Below are positions 1 to 8,042 of a stretch of 64,000 nt of DNA, one piece after another; the first letter of the stretch is position 1; each line of letters begins with the position of its first letter. Source of the DNA: Planctomycetota bacterium (GTDB taxonomy: Bacteria; Planctomycetota; UBA1135; GCA-002686595); the NCBI GenBank assembly GCA_016714045.1, contig JADJNY010000008.1, positions 124,001 through 188,000 on the forward strand, written 5' to 3'. Under the pieces are notes generated by a model, which made no database searches, had not been told where the DNA came from, and saw only the letters and a list, made by a program, of their open reading frames with translations. Both the position numbers and the translations under genes were made by a program.

Positions 1-1
1 G

Positions 2-346
2 GACGAGATCACCGCGTTGGAGAAACAGGTGCTCGCGGTCGCGGCGAAGGAGCTCTACTCGGAGCGCCAGAAGGCGATCCAGGCGACGGTCGACGAGCAT
101 CGTCGGCAGATCGACCAGCTCGAGCGCCGCATCGCGAAGCTGACCCAGATCCTCGGCGTGACGGAGTCGGAGCTGAAGCGGGTCATGGCGATGAAGTCCA
201 TCGATCCAGGCGTCGCTTCGATCTTCCGCGAGGTCCAAGGCTTGTCCGCGTCGGACGAGCAAGGCGAGACCAAGAAGGCGATGATGTCCGCGATCTTCGA
301 AGCGAACCTGAGCTTCCAGAGACGCGCGGCGCCCGCAGCTGCATGA
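2..346 (+). CDS. coiled-coil hypothetical protein, 5' end outside window
   Basis: Open from the first bases of the window (reading DEITALEKQ...), so the true start lies upstream; the TTG at 17 is probably internal. The 114 visible residues are rich in Glu, Lys, Arg, Gln and Leu with heptad-like spacing (residues about 10-60), which predicts a coiled coil, and end in an Ala/Pro tail. No enzymatic motif is visible and I do not recognise the family. It is followed on the same strand by the MamK-type actin, so a filament-associated or structural partner role is possible, but that is inference from position only. Confidence 0.6.
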   Translation, partial: DEITALEKQVLAVAAKELYSERQKAIQATVDEHRRQIDQLERRIAKLTQILGVTESELKRVMAMKSIDPGVASIFREVQGLSASDEQGETKKAMMSAIFEANLSFQRRAAPAAA

Positions 347-417
347 ACCACCGCGGACGCGTCTCTGCACGTCGGCCGGGGCCACCAACGAATCGAAAGG
401 CAACCGGAGAAGACTCG

Positions 418-1533
418 ATGACGAACAAGAAGACGACCTCGCACAAGACGGAAGGCCCCACGGCCACCATGGACCCGAGCCGCGAAACCTCGAACGAAGT
501 GAAGAAGGACCACGGCGTCCTGTACCTGGGCATCGACCTGGGTACGTCGCGCACGTCGGTCGCGTCGAGCAACGGTCAGCGCGTGACGATCAGCTCGCAC
601 GTCGGCTATCCGAAGGACGTCGTCGCGCAGAAGCTGCTCAAGAAGGACGTGCTCTTCGGCGACGAAGCCGTCGACAATCGCCCCGCCCTCGACTTCTACC
701 GCCCGCTCGCGCACGGCGTGATCAAGGCGACGAGCAACGAGAGGAGGACGTCGAGGGCAACAGACGCGGCCGCGGACCTCATCCGCGAGATCATCCGCCT
801 GTCGGATCCGCGCAAGGACGAGCTCGTCTACGCCGTGATCGGCGTGCCGGCGCAGGCCGCGATCCACCACAAGGACGCGATCATCAAGGCCGCGCGCGAG
901 TCGGTGGACAGCGTGATGCTCTGCTCCGAGCCGTTCTCGGTGGCCTACGGGCTCGACATGCTCGACGACACGCTCGTGATCGACATCGGCGCCGGCACGA
1001 CCGACCTCTGCCGCATGCACGGCACGATGCCCGAGGACAGCGACCAGATCACGAACACGTTCGCCGGCGACTACGTCGACAACCAGTTCTCGAAGCTGGT
1101 CAAGGAGAAGCACCCGACGGCGCAGTTCTCCGTCCAGATGCTGCGCAACATCAAGGAGCGCTACTCGTCGGTCGTCGACAACATGCAGCCCGCGATCACC
1201 GAGCTGCCGGTCAACGGCAAGCCCACGTCCTTCGATCTCACGAACGAGCTGCGCACCGCGTGCCGCTCGATCGTCGCGCCGATGGTCGAGGGGCTCGGTC
1301 AGCTCATCTCGACCTTCGACCCGGAATTCCAGGAGCGCCTGAAGAACCGCGTGCTCCTCGCGGGCGGCGGCAGCCAGATCAAGGGCCTCGACATCGCGAT
1401 CGAGGAAGAGATGAAGCGGCGCCTCGGCGGCGGCAAGGTCCTCCGCATCGAGGAGCCGATGTACGGCGGCGCGAACGGCGCGCTGAAGATCGCGCACGAC
1501 ATGCCCGCCGAGTACTGGGAAAAGCTGAAGTGA
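418..1533 (+). CDS. mamK: MamK-family actin-like ATPase
   Basis: Bacterial actin homologue of 371 residues. It shows the actin/Hsp70 nucleotide fold motifs: phosphate-1 loop GIDLGTSRTSV, phosphate-2 loop VIDIGAGTTDLC, and adenosine motif LLAGGGSQIKGL. Blocks such as GYPKDVV, AVIGVPAQA, SEPFSVAYGLD and a C-terminal PAEYWEKL match what I recall of magnetosome MamK, which polymerises with ATP and positions organelles. ATG 418 is chosen because GGAGA (406-410) sits 7 nt upstream; an upstream in-frame ATG at 343 overlaps the previous stop but has no such site. The N-terminus before the first motif (about 37 residues, polar) is longer than in MamK. No other mam gene is visible, so the cargo is unknown; it could be a general cytoskeletal MamK-like paralogue. 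Confidence 0.85.
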   Translation: MTNKKTTSHKTEGPTATMDPSRETSNEVKKDHGVLYLGIDLGTSRTSVASSNGQRVTISSHVGYPKDVVAQKLLKKDVLFGDEAVDNRPALDFYRPLAHGVIKATSNERRTSRATDAAADLIREIIRLSDPRKDELVYAVIGVPAQAAIHHKDAIIKAARESVDSVMLCSEPFSVAYGLDMLDDTLVIDIGAGTTDLCRMHGTMPEDSDQITNTFAGDYVDNQFSKLVKEKHPTAQFSVQMLRNIKERYSSVVDNMQPAITELPVNGKPTSFDLTNELRTACRSIVAPMVEGLGQLISTFDPEFQERLKNRVLLAGGGSQIKGLDIAIEEEMKRRLGGGKVLRIEEPMYGGANGALKIAHDMPAEYWEKLK

Positions 1534-1578
1534 CCCGGCGCGGGCCCAGAGGCCCGCACCATCCAGTTCGATTCCGGC

Positions 1579-1602
1579 GAGCCGCGTCGCAAGGCGCGGC
1601 TC
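1579..1602 (+). terminator. hairpin downstream of the mamK-like gene
   Basis: GAGCCGCG (1579-1586) pairs with CGCGGCTC (1595-1602) around an 8-nt loop, followed by a partly T-rich stretch (gttcgttctc). A second, smaller hairpin, GCGGGCC-CAGA-GGCCCGC, lies at 1540-1557 directly after the stop codon. Confidence 0.5.
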
Positions 1603-1626
1603 GTTCGTTCTCGGTGCCTGGAGAAA

Positions 1627-1659
1627 CGAAGCGGCCCCTCGCCGAGAGGGGCCGCTTCG
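1627..1659. terminator. strong bidirectional hairpin between convergent genes
   Basis: CGAAGCGGCCCCTC (1627-1640) is perfectly complementary to 1646-1659 around a 5-nt loop, a 14-bp stem. It lies between the plus-strand actin gene and the minus-strand Ig-like protein gene, where a shared terminator is expected. Its position also argues that the minus-strand protein really ends before it. Confidence 0.65.
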
Positions 1660-1708
1660 CATTCGTGGTGCGCGGGTGCCGGCGCGTCGCCGGCACCGCG
1701 CGACTCGA

Positions 1709-3030
1709 TCAGGCATGCCGACGATCGAGAAGGGGAAGCGCATCCGCTGGATGCCCTGGCCGTCCGTGAAGATCTGGCCGCGGACACCGATGCCGTTCGA
1801 GTTGCCCCAGTAGCTCGTGATCAGGTTCCCGTTCGCGTCGGCCTGCACGCGCATCGCCTTCGACCACTGCGACGGGTTCTGCGGGAACATCTGGGGGTTG
1901 TACATGACGACCTGAACGTAGAAGGGCGTCGGCTCGAGCACGAGGCCGTTCGGGAGCACGTGCGAGTGCGGGACGCGGAAGCTCGGAATCGACTCGCGCG
2001 TGACGGGATACGACGTCTGCAGGCTCGCGAGGTGCGTGTCGTACAGGTGGCCGAAGATGTTGAACTGGTTCGTACCCGTCTGGAGGCCGAAGAGCTGGTG
2101 GCACTCGGCGACGAGCAGGTTGACGACGCAGGTCGACGCATTGCCGTGGTTGTCCGTGGCCGTGAACGTGATCGTGTAGTTTCCTGCGTCCGTCGGGCCG
2201 GGCGTCCAGTTCATCGTCGTGCAGATCGGGTTGCCCGAGGCCGGCAGCGGCGGCGTGAGCGTCGCGCCAGACGGCAGATTCGCGACCGTGAGCGTCACGG
2301 TGTCATTCACGTCTGTGTCCGCGGCGCAGATCGTCGTCGAGAACGGCACGCCCACGCTCGCCATCGCGTTCGTGTTGCACTGCGTGAAGTTCGGCGGCGT
2401 GTTGATGAAGTTGTAGCAGACCGTGCAGGTCGCCGACGCCGACGTGTTGAAGAGCGAGGCAACGTTGCCGCTGCCTTGGGCGATCGAGGTCCCCGCGGCC
2501 GTGACGGGCAGCGTGATCGTGCCGGGCGCGTTGGGCAGGCCGGTGAAGAGCACGAGGTCCGACAGCGGACGCGGCGAGGACGCCGAGTTGCTCGCGTTTG
2601 CAGTGATGCCGGAGTGTGTCGTTCCCGACGTTCCCCCGAAGTCGAGGACTCCATCGAACGCCGTGAACGTGTCGTTGAAGGTCGCGATCGGGATCGTGAC
2701 GACGATCACAGAGAGGTCCGGGCGCGTCAGCGTGATGTCGGCCTGGAAGTTCAGGGTCACGACGGTCGGCGAGCTGTCGAGGCTCTCCGCGCGTGCCTGA
2801 CCTTCGATGTGTCCGCCCAGGGTGAAGTCGATCGACACGAGCTGTCCGAGCGCCGGGTCGAACTTCGGGAACGTCATCGACTGGTTCCAGTTCGTCGCCT
2901 GCAGCGGAATGCTCGCAGTGTGACAGACCTGCTGAATCGGCGGCCCGCCTCCCGCTGCGGCGAGCGGAGCAACGCAGGCGAGCACGGCGGAGGTGAGCAC
3001 GCGACGAAGGTGCGATTGGGTGCGGATCAT
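1709..3030 (-). CDS. secreted Ig-like-domain protein (native stop displaced by a frame change)
   Basis: Begins MIRTQSHLRRVLTSAVLACV with a hydrophobic stretch and AAAGGGPP, a signal peptide. The exported part is Thr/Ser/Asn-rich beta-type sequence with a Cys-rich segment (CTVCYNF) and, from about residue 210, a cadherin/putative-Ig-like repeat of the NTPPNF...SGATLTPP...YTITFTATDNHGN type. The convincing sequence ends FPFSIVGMP at about residue 440. In that frame no stop follows and translation would run on antisense through the whole actin gene, which is not credible. A one-base shift gives TGA at 1709-1711 immediately after MP, so a one-base indel near the 3' end is inferred. Function unknown; likely a cell-surface structural or adhesion protein. 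Confidence 0.6.
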
Positions 3031-3308
3031 GGGTAGAGCAGTTCCTGAGGGCTCCGAGAGGAGAGCGCGGTGGTGCAGAGCGGCCCGCGAGCGAGTTGCT
3101 CTGGCGTCGGCGCCACGCAGTCTTCCTGAGGGTCGCGCGGGTGCGACCGAATGCGCGGGCGGCCGAGGCTCCGTCAGTCTACGGGCGCAGGCCGGCTTCG
3201 AAAGAGGGCGCACGGGAGCTTCCGCACCGTAGACGGCGGCTTCTGCCCCCGCGAACGAGGCCTCGATCCTCGGCGCGACGGAGCGCTCGGGCTCAGGCCG
3301 GGACGCCC

Positions 3309-5366
3309 TCAGGGGGCGTCGGGGGAGCGCTCGTACGGTCCGAGGTCGACCACGGGTGCTCCCGGCACGCCGAGATCGCGGACCGTGGGGTCGTCGACCC
3401 GACGCGGGACGCCGCCGAGGTCGAGCTCCGTCCCCTCGAGCAGCGCGTCGTTGTCCCCGGCGTCGATTCCGGCCGAGCCGGCCGCGAGGCGCAGATTCCC
3501 GAGCTCGTCGTCCGCGGTGCCGTAGCGTCCGTCCGCCCCCGGCGCGGGGAGCGCGACGAAGCTCGGGAGCGCGGCGAGGTTGCCCTCGCCCGCGTACCCG
3601 CCTTCGATCGCGCAGAAGCGCGCGTCGAAGAGCCCGTCGAGTCCGACCGGCTCGTTGCCAAACGTGATCGAGTTGCGGAGCGGCGGGGTCGAGAGCTCGG
3701 ACGACCCGGCGGGACCGCCGCGGACATCCGCCTGGTTCGCGACGAACGTGCAGTTGATCGTCTCGACGTCGACGAAGGCCATCGCGTACAGGCCGCCGCC
3801 CTCGTGCGCGCGGTTGCCCAGGAACAGGGAGTTCTGGACCCACCCGTGGCAGAAGAAGCTGTAGAGGATGCCGCCGCCCCAGCCCTGGTGCGTGCCGAAG
3901 GCCTCGTTGCCGATCAGGACGCAATCCGTCACGAACGGGAAGTCGCCTTCGAGGTAGAGCGCGCCGCCGCCGAGCTCGGCCCGGTTGTCGACGAAGGTCG
4001 ACCGGCGCACGATCGCGTTCGCGAAGTAGGCACTGACCGCGCCGCCGACCGAGAAGGAGCCCCCGCTCGCCGAGTTGCGCTCGAAGGTGCAGTCCTCGGC
4101 GAGCGCTTCGGAGCCGAGGATGTAGAGCCCGCCCGCCTCCCACGCGGCATTCTCGCGGAACGTGGAACGCCACACGGTGCCCGAGCAGCCCTCGATGAAG
4201 TAGACGCCCGCGCCGAACGACGCCTGGTTGCGCTCGAACTCGCAGTCGACGACGAGCGGCGCACCGCCGACGGCCCAGACGCCGCCGCCGCCGCTCCCGC
4301 CGCCGCCGCCCGCTCCGCCGTCGAGCAGCGTGCCGGCCTCGTTGTGCGTGAAGAAGGAGCTCTCGATCACCGGCATCGACTGGTCGCAGTAGATCCCGCC
4401 GCCGCCGACCTGCGCGGAGTTGGCCTCGAAGCGGCAGTCGACCACCTGCGTCGTGCTCTCGGGCGCGACGTAGAGCCCGCCGCCCTGGAGCGCGCGGTTC
4501 CCGCGGAAGACGCAGTCTTGGAGCAGCGGCGCGTCGTGGCTGCGGCTGTACGCGCCGCCGCCCTGCTGCGCCGCGACGTTGTCCTCGAACAGGCAGCCGA
4601 CGGCGAGCGTCTCCGTGTGGTGGTGGATGTAGAGGCCGGCGCCGAGGATCTCCGCGCGGTTCTGGCGGAAGATGCAGTCCTCGAAGACGGTCTCGACGCC
4701 GTGGTCGTTCGCGGCGCCGTGGTTCAGCGACAGGTTGTCCTCGAATGTGCAGCGCACGATGCGCGGCGAGGCGTTGAACACATCGAGGCCGCTGCCCTGG
4801 TCCCGGCTGTCGGGGGACGGGCCCTTGCCCGGCCCGTTCGCGTGCCCGCCGCGGATCGTGACGTCCTCGAGCGTGCCGGACCCTTCCGGGTCGAACGCGA
4901 CGACGACGTGGTACGCGTTTTCGTCACGACCGGCGAAGTCCGGACCGTCGTCGCCCGCGAGGTCGCCGGAGAGGACGGTCCCGCCGACCGCGCCGAGCGT
5001 TCGTCCCGTGCTTCGGCCCGGCCGCTCGGCGAGCGACGTCTCGTGACCCGCGAAGCCGCCCCGGACCGTGACGCCGCGCTTCAGGCGAAAGCGTGCGTCG
5101 CGCGGATCTACCGGCGCGGCGGGGACGTTCGGGACGTAGGTGCCCGCGGCGACCCAGATCTCGTCGCCCTCGACCGCGGCGTCGATCGCGGCCTGGAGGT
5201 CGCCGCTCGCGTCGTCCCAGGAGGCGCCGGTGCGGTTCCCGGCTCCGCCGGGGACCACGAAGAGTCTTCCGCTCGCGCCGCCACCACCGCCGCCAGAGCA
5301 GCCCGAGAGCCCCAGGACGAGCAGGAAAACGGCGGTTTCGAAGGCGTGCGGGCCGGTGCGGAGCAT
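3309..5366 (-). CDS. right-handed beta-helix lipoprotein
   Basis: 685 residues from ATG 5366. The N-terminus MLRTGPHAFETAV then LLVLGLSGC is a lipoprotein signal with lipobox LSGC, followed by a Gly linker. Residues about 35-90 (AAIDAAVEGDEIWVAAGTY) match the DUF1565-like opening of pectate-lyase-type solenoids; the rest holds roughly ten imperfect coils with GGGLY/GGGIY and C-x-F-x2-N turns, the pattern of polymorphic beta-helix surface proteins. It ends VDLGPYERSPDAP, a common ending in this family. No lyase catalytic residues can be assigned. It is clearly paralogous to the beta-helix protein at 46583-47932. An anchored surface adhesin or polysaccharide-binding role is inference. A TAGACT hexamer lies 39 nt upstream. 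Confidence 0.8.
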   Translation of the reverse strand: MLRTGPHAFETAVFLLVLGLSGCSGGGGGGASGRLFVVPGGAGNRTGASWDDASGDLQAAIDAAVEGDEIWVAAGTYVPNVPAAPVDPRDARFRLKRGVTVRGGFAGHETSLAERPGRSTGRTLGAVGGTVLSGDLAGDDGPDFAGRDENAYHVVVAFDPEGSGTLEDVTIRGGHANGPGKGPSPDSRDQGSGLDVFNASPRIVRCTFEDNLSLNHGAANDHGVETVFEDCIFRQNRAEILGAGLYIHHHTETLAVGCLFEDNVAAQQGGGAYSRSHDAPLLQDCVFRGNRALQGGGLYVAPESTTQVVDCRFEANSAQVGGGGIYCDQSMPVIESSFFTHNEAGTLLDGGAGGGGGSGGGGVWAVGGAPLVVDCEFERNQASFGAGVYFIEGCSGTVWRSTFRENAAWEAGGLYILGSEALAEDCTFERNSASGGSFSVGGAVSAYFANAIVRRSTFVDNRAELGGGALYLEGDFPFVTDCVLIGNEAFGTHQGWGGGILYSFFCHGWVQNSLFLGNRAHEGGGLYAMAFVDVETINCTFVANQADVRGGPAGSSELSTPPLRNSITFGNEPVGLDGLFDARFCAIEGGYAGEGNLAALPSFVALPAPGADGRYGTADDELGNLRLAAGSAGIDAGDNDALLEGTELDLGGVPRRVDDPTVRDLGVPGAPVVDLGPYERSPDAP

Positions 5367-5404
5367 GGGGCGGCGGTCCTGGCGGATGCGGAGGAGGACG
5401 CCCC

Positions 5405-5410
5405 AGTCTA
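5405..5410 (-). promoter_or_regulatory. candidate -10 element TAGACT
   Basis: Minus-strand reading gggTAGACTggg, ending 39 nt upstream of the lipoprotein ATG at 5366. It fits the TA-K-N-S-T hexamer repeated upstream of many genes here; no convincing -35 box is visible. Confidence 0.4.
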
Positions 5411-5675
5411 CCCGGTCGGAGGCAACGGGCCGCGCTCGGTGCGCCGCGTTGGAGCTTGCCCGCCTGCATGGTCGAGCGCGTGCCCGAGGCGTGACGTCGG
5501 TCGCGGGGAGCGGCGCGCGACGCGGTCGGTGCGCGCCACCACGCACCGAAATCGAGCGCTTCGACGCACGCGGAGCGCGCATCGTTCGACGCCGCGCCGC
5601 CGGTGTGCACCGCGCGAGCCCGGAGCGAGGGCCCGTTTTTCCCGAGGAAAACCCTGATTTCTCAGGGCGTGCGTG

Positions 5676-5704
5676 TTGATCGTGCAGGACGGGTCTGCTA
5701 AACC
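5676..5704 (+). promoter_or_regulatory. candidate sigma70-type promoter of the HU gene
   Basis: TTGATC (5676-5681), a 17-bp spacer, then TAAACC (5699-5704). This is the best -35/-10 pair in the window by spacing and lies 56 nt before the HU start codon, next to an AT-rich patch unusual for the region. Confidence 0.45.
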
Positions 5705-5760
5705 CGCGCTCGCGCCACGGGTACGAAACCACTCGAACCCCCAACCACATCCACGTCCAC

Positions 5761-6129
5761 ATGGCCAAGAAAACCAACACGAAGGCCGCCAAGGCCGCTC
5801 CCAAGCCCAAGAAGCTCTCGCCGGCCGCGAAGCCGCGCTCCAAGGGCGAGTTCTTCAGCATCGTCGCCGACCAGGTCGATCTGCCCCGCAAGCAGATCGC
5901 TCAGGTCTTCGACGCGATGGGCAAGATCATCGCCGCGGACCTCTCGAAGAGCGGCCCGGGCATCCTCAACGTCGCCGGCCTGATGAAGGTCATGGTGAAG
6001 CGCATGCCCGCCACGAAGGCGCGCAAGGGCATCAACCCGTTCACGAAGCAGGAAGTCATGTTCAAGGCGAAGCCTGCTCGCAACGTGATCAAGATCCGTC
6101 CTCTCAAGGCCCTCAAGTCGATGGTCTGA
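5761..6129 (+). CDS. HU-family DNA-binding protein with basic N-terminal tail
   Basis: 122 residues. Residues about 28-122 fit the HU/IHF fold: GEFFSIVADQVDLPRKQIAQVF forms the helical dimerisation part, then GILNVAGLMKVMVKRMPA and a K/R-rich beta arm (KARKGINPFTKQEVMFKAKPARNVIKIRP). Residues 2-27 are an added Lys/Ala/Pro tail (KKTNTKAAKAAPKPKK), longer than classical 90-residue HU and reminiscent of histone-H1-like extensions seen in HU relatives. It would bind and bend DNA in the nucleoid. No Shine-Dalgarno sequence precedes ATG 5761, although the leader is otherwise well defined by a promoter candidate. It appears monocistronic, with a hairpin about 100 nt downstream. Confidence 0.88.
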   Translation: MAKKTNTKAAKAAPKPKKLSPAAKPRSKGEFFSIVADQVDLPRKQIAQVFDAMGKIIAADLSKSGPGILNVAGLMKVMVKRMPATKARKGINPFTKQEVMFKAKPARNVIKIRPLKALKSMV

Positions 6130-6532
6130 GCGCGAAGGACGCGCGCGCCTGCGCACGAGCGCGCGCCGCGTGTCCCTTCCGTTCGCCGCGCCGCGACGAC
6201 GTCGTCGCTCAGCGCTGGGACGTTCACGCCGATCCCGGTTCGCGCTCCGCGCGAATCGGGATCGCGCGTTTCGTGCGGCGTTCGCGGCCCGCGCGAGTCG
6301 AACTCGGCGCGAAGGAGCTCTCGCGCACGCGCACGGCGGAGTCCGCGAGCGGAGCCGCGCGCGAGGAGGACCGCGTCCGCGAGCGTTCGTGGACCCGCGC
6401 CCGCGAGTGCGCATGGTCGCGCGAGCGCGTGCCCGAAGCGCGCGCTTCCTGCTTGACGCGCCGGGGTCGACGCGGTTTGTTGCTCGCACGCGGGTCGTGC
6501 GCCCGCGCCCCAACACGAACAGGAGTAACCCC
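6130..6532 (+). other. 403-base spacer between HU and the small basic protein gene
   Basis: No credible coding sequence: the open frame that crosses it is a low-complexity Arg/Ala reading that only becomes meaningful at ATG 6533. The spacer holds the HU terminator hairpin and many short GCGCG/CGCGAG repeats. I see nothing else in it. Confidence 0.5.
6230..6264 (+). terminator. terminator hairpin after the HU gene
   Basis: CGATCCCGGTTCGCG (6230-6244) pairs with CGCGAATCGGGATCG (6250-6264) with a single G-U pair and a 5-nt loop; a short cgcgTTT follows. It is the strongest stem in the gap after HU. Confidence 0.55.
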
Positions 6533-6640
6533 ATGTCCAAGGGACGCGACGTCAAGAAAGACACGAAGAAGCCGAAGCTCTCGATCCAGGAGAAGCAGGC
6601 GAAGAAGAAGGAAAAGCAGGCCAAGAAGGGCCAGTCCTGA
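6533..6640 (+). CDS. small highly basic protein, 35 residues
   Basis: MSKGRDVKKDTKKPKLSIQ followed by EKQAKKKEKQAKKGQS: nearly half of the residues are Lys or Arg. The start is set by a clear AGGAG at 6522-6526, six bases before ATG 6533; upstream in-frame sequence is low-complexity and lacks a ribosome site. Short proteins beginning MSKGR-x-VKK with a Lys-rich tail occur in many bacteria without assigned function, so this is probably a real conserved small gene. RNA or DNA binding is a guess from charge. A very strong terminator follows 32 nt after the stop, so it is likely transcribed alone. Confidence 0.7.
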   Translation: MSKGRDVKKDTKKPKLSIQEKQAKKKEKQAKKGQS

Positions 6641-6672
6641 TCCGCCCTCCATCCGAGAAGCTCGGACACCCG

Positions 6673-6707
6673 ACGCGGGAGGCGCTCGTGACGAGCGCCT
6701 CCCGCGT
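6673..6707 (+). terminator. very stable hairpin after the small basic protein gene
   Basis: A 16-bp perfect stem: 6673-6688 (ACGCGGGAGGCGCTCG) pairs with 6692-6707 around the loop TGA, followed by TC. It is one of the longest perfect stems in the window. Confidence 0.65.
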
Positions 6708-6718
6708 TCGCGTTCCGG

Positions 6719-6754
6719 GGACACGCCGCGCTTGCGGGACACGCCGCGCTTGCG
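6719..6754 (+). repeat. tandem duplication, 2 x 18 bp
   Basis: GGACACGCCGCGCTTGCG occurs twice in a row (6719-6736 and 6737-6754) in the leader of the cytochrome c gene. No dyad symmetry is evident, so a replication-slippage origin is likelier than a regulator site. Confidence 0.7.
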
Positions 6755-6809
6755 CCACGGAGCGCGCGCGTGGATCCTCTGCGCACCGCGCGCGGCGCGG
6801 ACACCGCGC

Positions 6810-8042
6810 ATGAACCTCCTCCTCGCTCTCGGCGTCCTCTCCCCGCACGTCGCGTCGTCCACCCCAGCGTTCGCTCCGGAGCGCACGACGTCCAACTCGA
6901 AGCCCGCCGCGTTCGCGCAGGATCCGCCGGCGCCCGCCGCGCCGAGCGCGCGCGAACTCTTCCTCAAGAACTGCGCGCAGTGCCACGGTGAGACCGGCGA
7001 CGGCAACGGCGTGCAGAAGCTCGACAAGCCCGCGCGCAGCTTCAAGGACGGCGGGTTCAGCTACGGCAACACGCCGGAAGCGCTGCTCCGCACGATCACG
7101 TTCGGCATCCCGGGCACGCCGATGCCGAGTTTCGCGTCCGCGCTCAGCGAGACGCAGCGCAAGGAGCTCGCGGCGTACGTGATCACGCTGGGCCCCGAGG
7201 TCGTGAAGGTCGACGCGAGCGAGACGCGCCTCGTCGTGAAGGACGCGCCGCTCTTCGTGCGCGGCAAGCTGCCGCCGATCGTCGACGGCGCGAAGGAGAC
7301 GGTGCGCGGGCTCCTCGTCGGCACGCCCGACGGCTTCACGTTCGAGTACGACGTCGAGGACGTGCGCCTGCTCGGCGTGCGCCAAGGCGACTTCGTCGAG
7401 CGCCGCGACTGGGGCGGACGCGGCGGCGACGCGCTCCTGCCGCTCGGCAAGCTCGTCCTCCGCACCGACGCACCTTCGATCGTGGCCGCGTTCGCGTGGA
7501 ATCCGCCCGTTGAGTCCAGTCACTCGGTCGGTGTCGCCCGAAGCCGGTTTCTGGGCTCGCGTCTTGAGGGCTCGGTGCCGCACTTGACCTATCGAATCGA
7601 GCAGGACGGGACATGGCGCGACGAACGCGATCGGAAGGCCCCGCCCCAGCGAATCGCGCTCGCCGTCGACGCCGACGAGTCCATTTGCGCGATCGCGAAC
7701 CCGCTCGGCACCGGGTTCCGCCGTGAGGTGGACCTCGAACTCGCCGCGGAAAGCGCCACTGCGGACGGTGAGCTCGAGTGGACCGTCCTCCAGGTTCCGC
7801 AACTCGAGAAGGTCGCGGGCGACATCCGATGGGCCGTGGTCCGGCTGCAGGATGGACGGCACCTGATCGTGAACCTCTCCCGCGCCGATGGTCGCGGCAT
7901 CGGCGTCGGCATGACGAACGTCGTCGTACCCGAGATCCCCGTCGTTCGCGGCAAGCGTCAGCACGTGGTCGTCGACATGTACCTGCTCTCGGAGTGGTCG
8001 CCGGAGATCCGCGCGGCCTGGACGAAGGAACTCGCCCGATGA
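6810..8042 (+). CDS. exported c-type cytochrome domain protein
   Basis: 410 residues from ATG 6810: hydrophobic N-terminus MNLLLALGVLSPHVASS, then a class I cytochrome c domain (about residues 45-130) with heme motif CAQCH at about 54-58 and a distal Met in PGTPMPSF. The C-terminal 250 residues are beta-rich and unassigned. It would act in the periplasm as an electron carrier or heme sensor. Its stop overlaps the start of the propeller/DUF1080 gene (ATGA at 8039-8042), so the two are co-translated and the cytochrome probably accepts electrons from, or structurally accompanies, that protein. The longer open frame upstream of 6810 reads through terminator and repeats and is not coding. Confidence 0.75.
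   Translation: MNLLLALGVLSPHVASSTPAFAPERTTSNSKPAAFAQDPPAPAAPSARELFLKNCAQCHGETGDGNGVQKLDKPARSFKDGGFSYGNTPEALLRTITFGIPGTPMPSFASALSETQRKELAAYVITLGPEVVKVDASETRLVVKDAPLFVRGKLPPIVDGAKETVRGLLVGTPDGFTFEYDVEDVRLLGVRQGDFVERRDWGGRGGDALLPLGKLVLRTDAPSIVAAFAWNPPVESSHSVGVARSRFLGSRLEGSVPHLTYRIEQDGTWRDERDRKAPPQRIALAVDADESICAIANPLGTGFRREVDLELAAESATADGELEWTVLQVPQLEKVAGDIRWAVVRLQDGRHLIVNLSRADGRGIGVGMTNVVVPEIPVVRGKRQHVVVDMYLLSEWSPEIRAAWTKELAR

Larger units (their letters stand above)
5367..5760. other. divergent intergenic region between beta-helix lipoprotein and HU gene
   Basis: 394 bases without a credible gene. It carries the minus-strand TAGACT element (5405-5410), a small hairpin CCCTGA-tttc-TCAGGG (5652-5667) and the HU promoter candidate. 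The remainder is GC-rich sequence in which I see nothing further. Confidence 0.5.

Noticed and set aside
55..4173. A 1,372-codon minus-strand frame across the actin gene
   Set aside because: Only about residues matching 1711-3030 look like protein; the rest is Arg/Ala-rich antisense reading of GC-rich codons.
4260..4330. GCC-rich microsatellite in the beta-helix gene
   Set aside because: Encodes a Gly-rich turn (GGAGGGGGSGGGG) in frame; ordinary low complexity.
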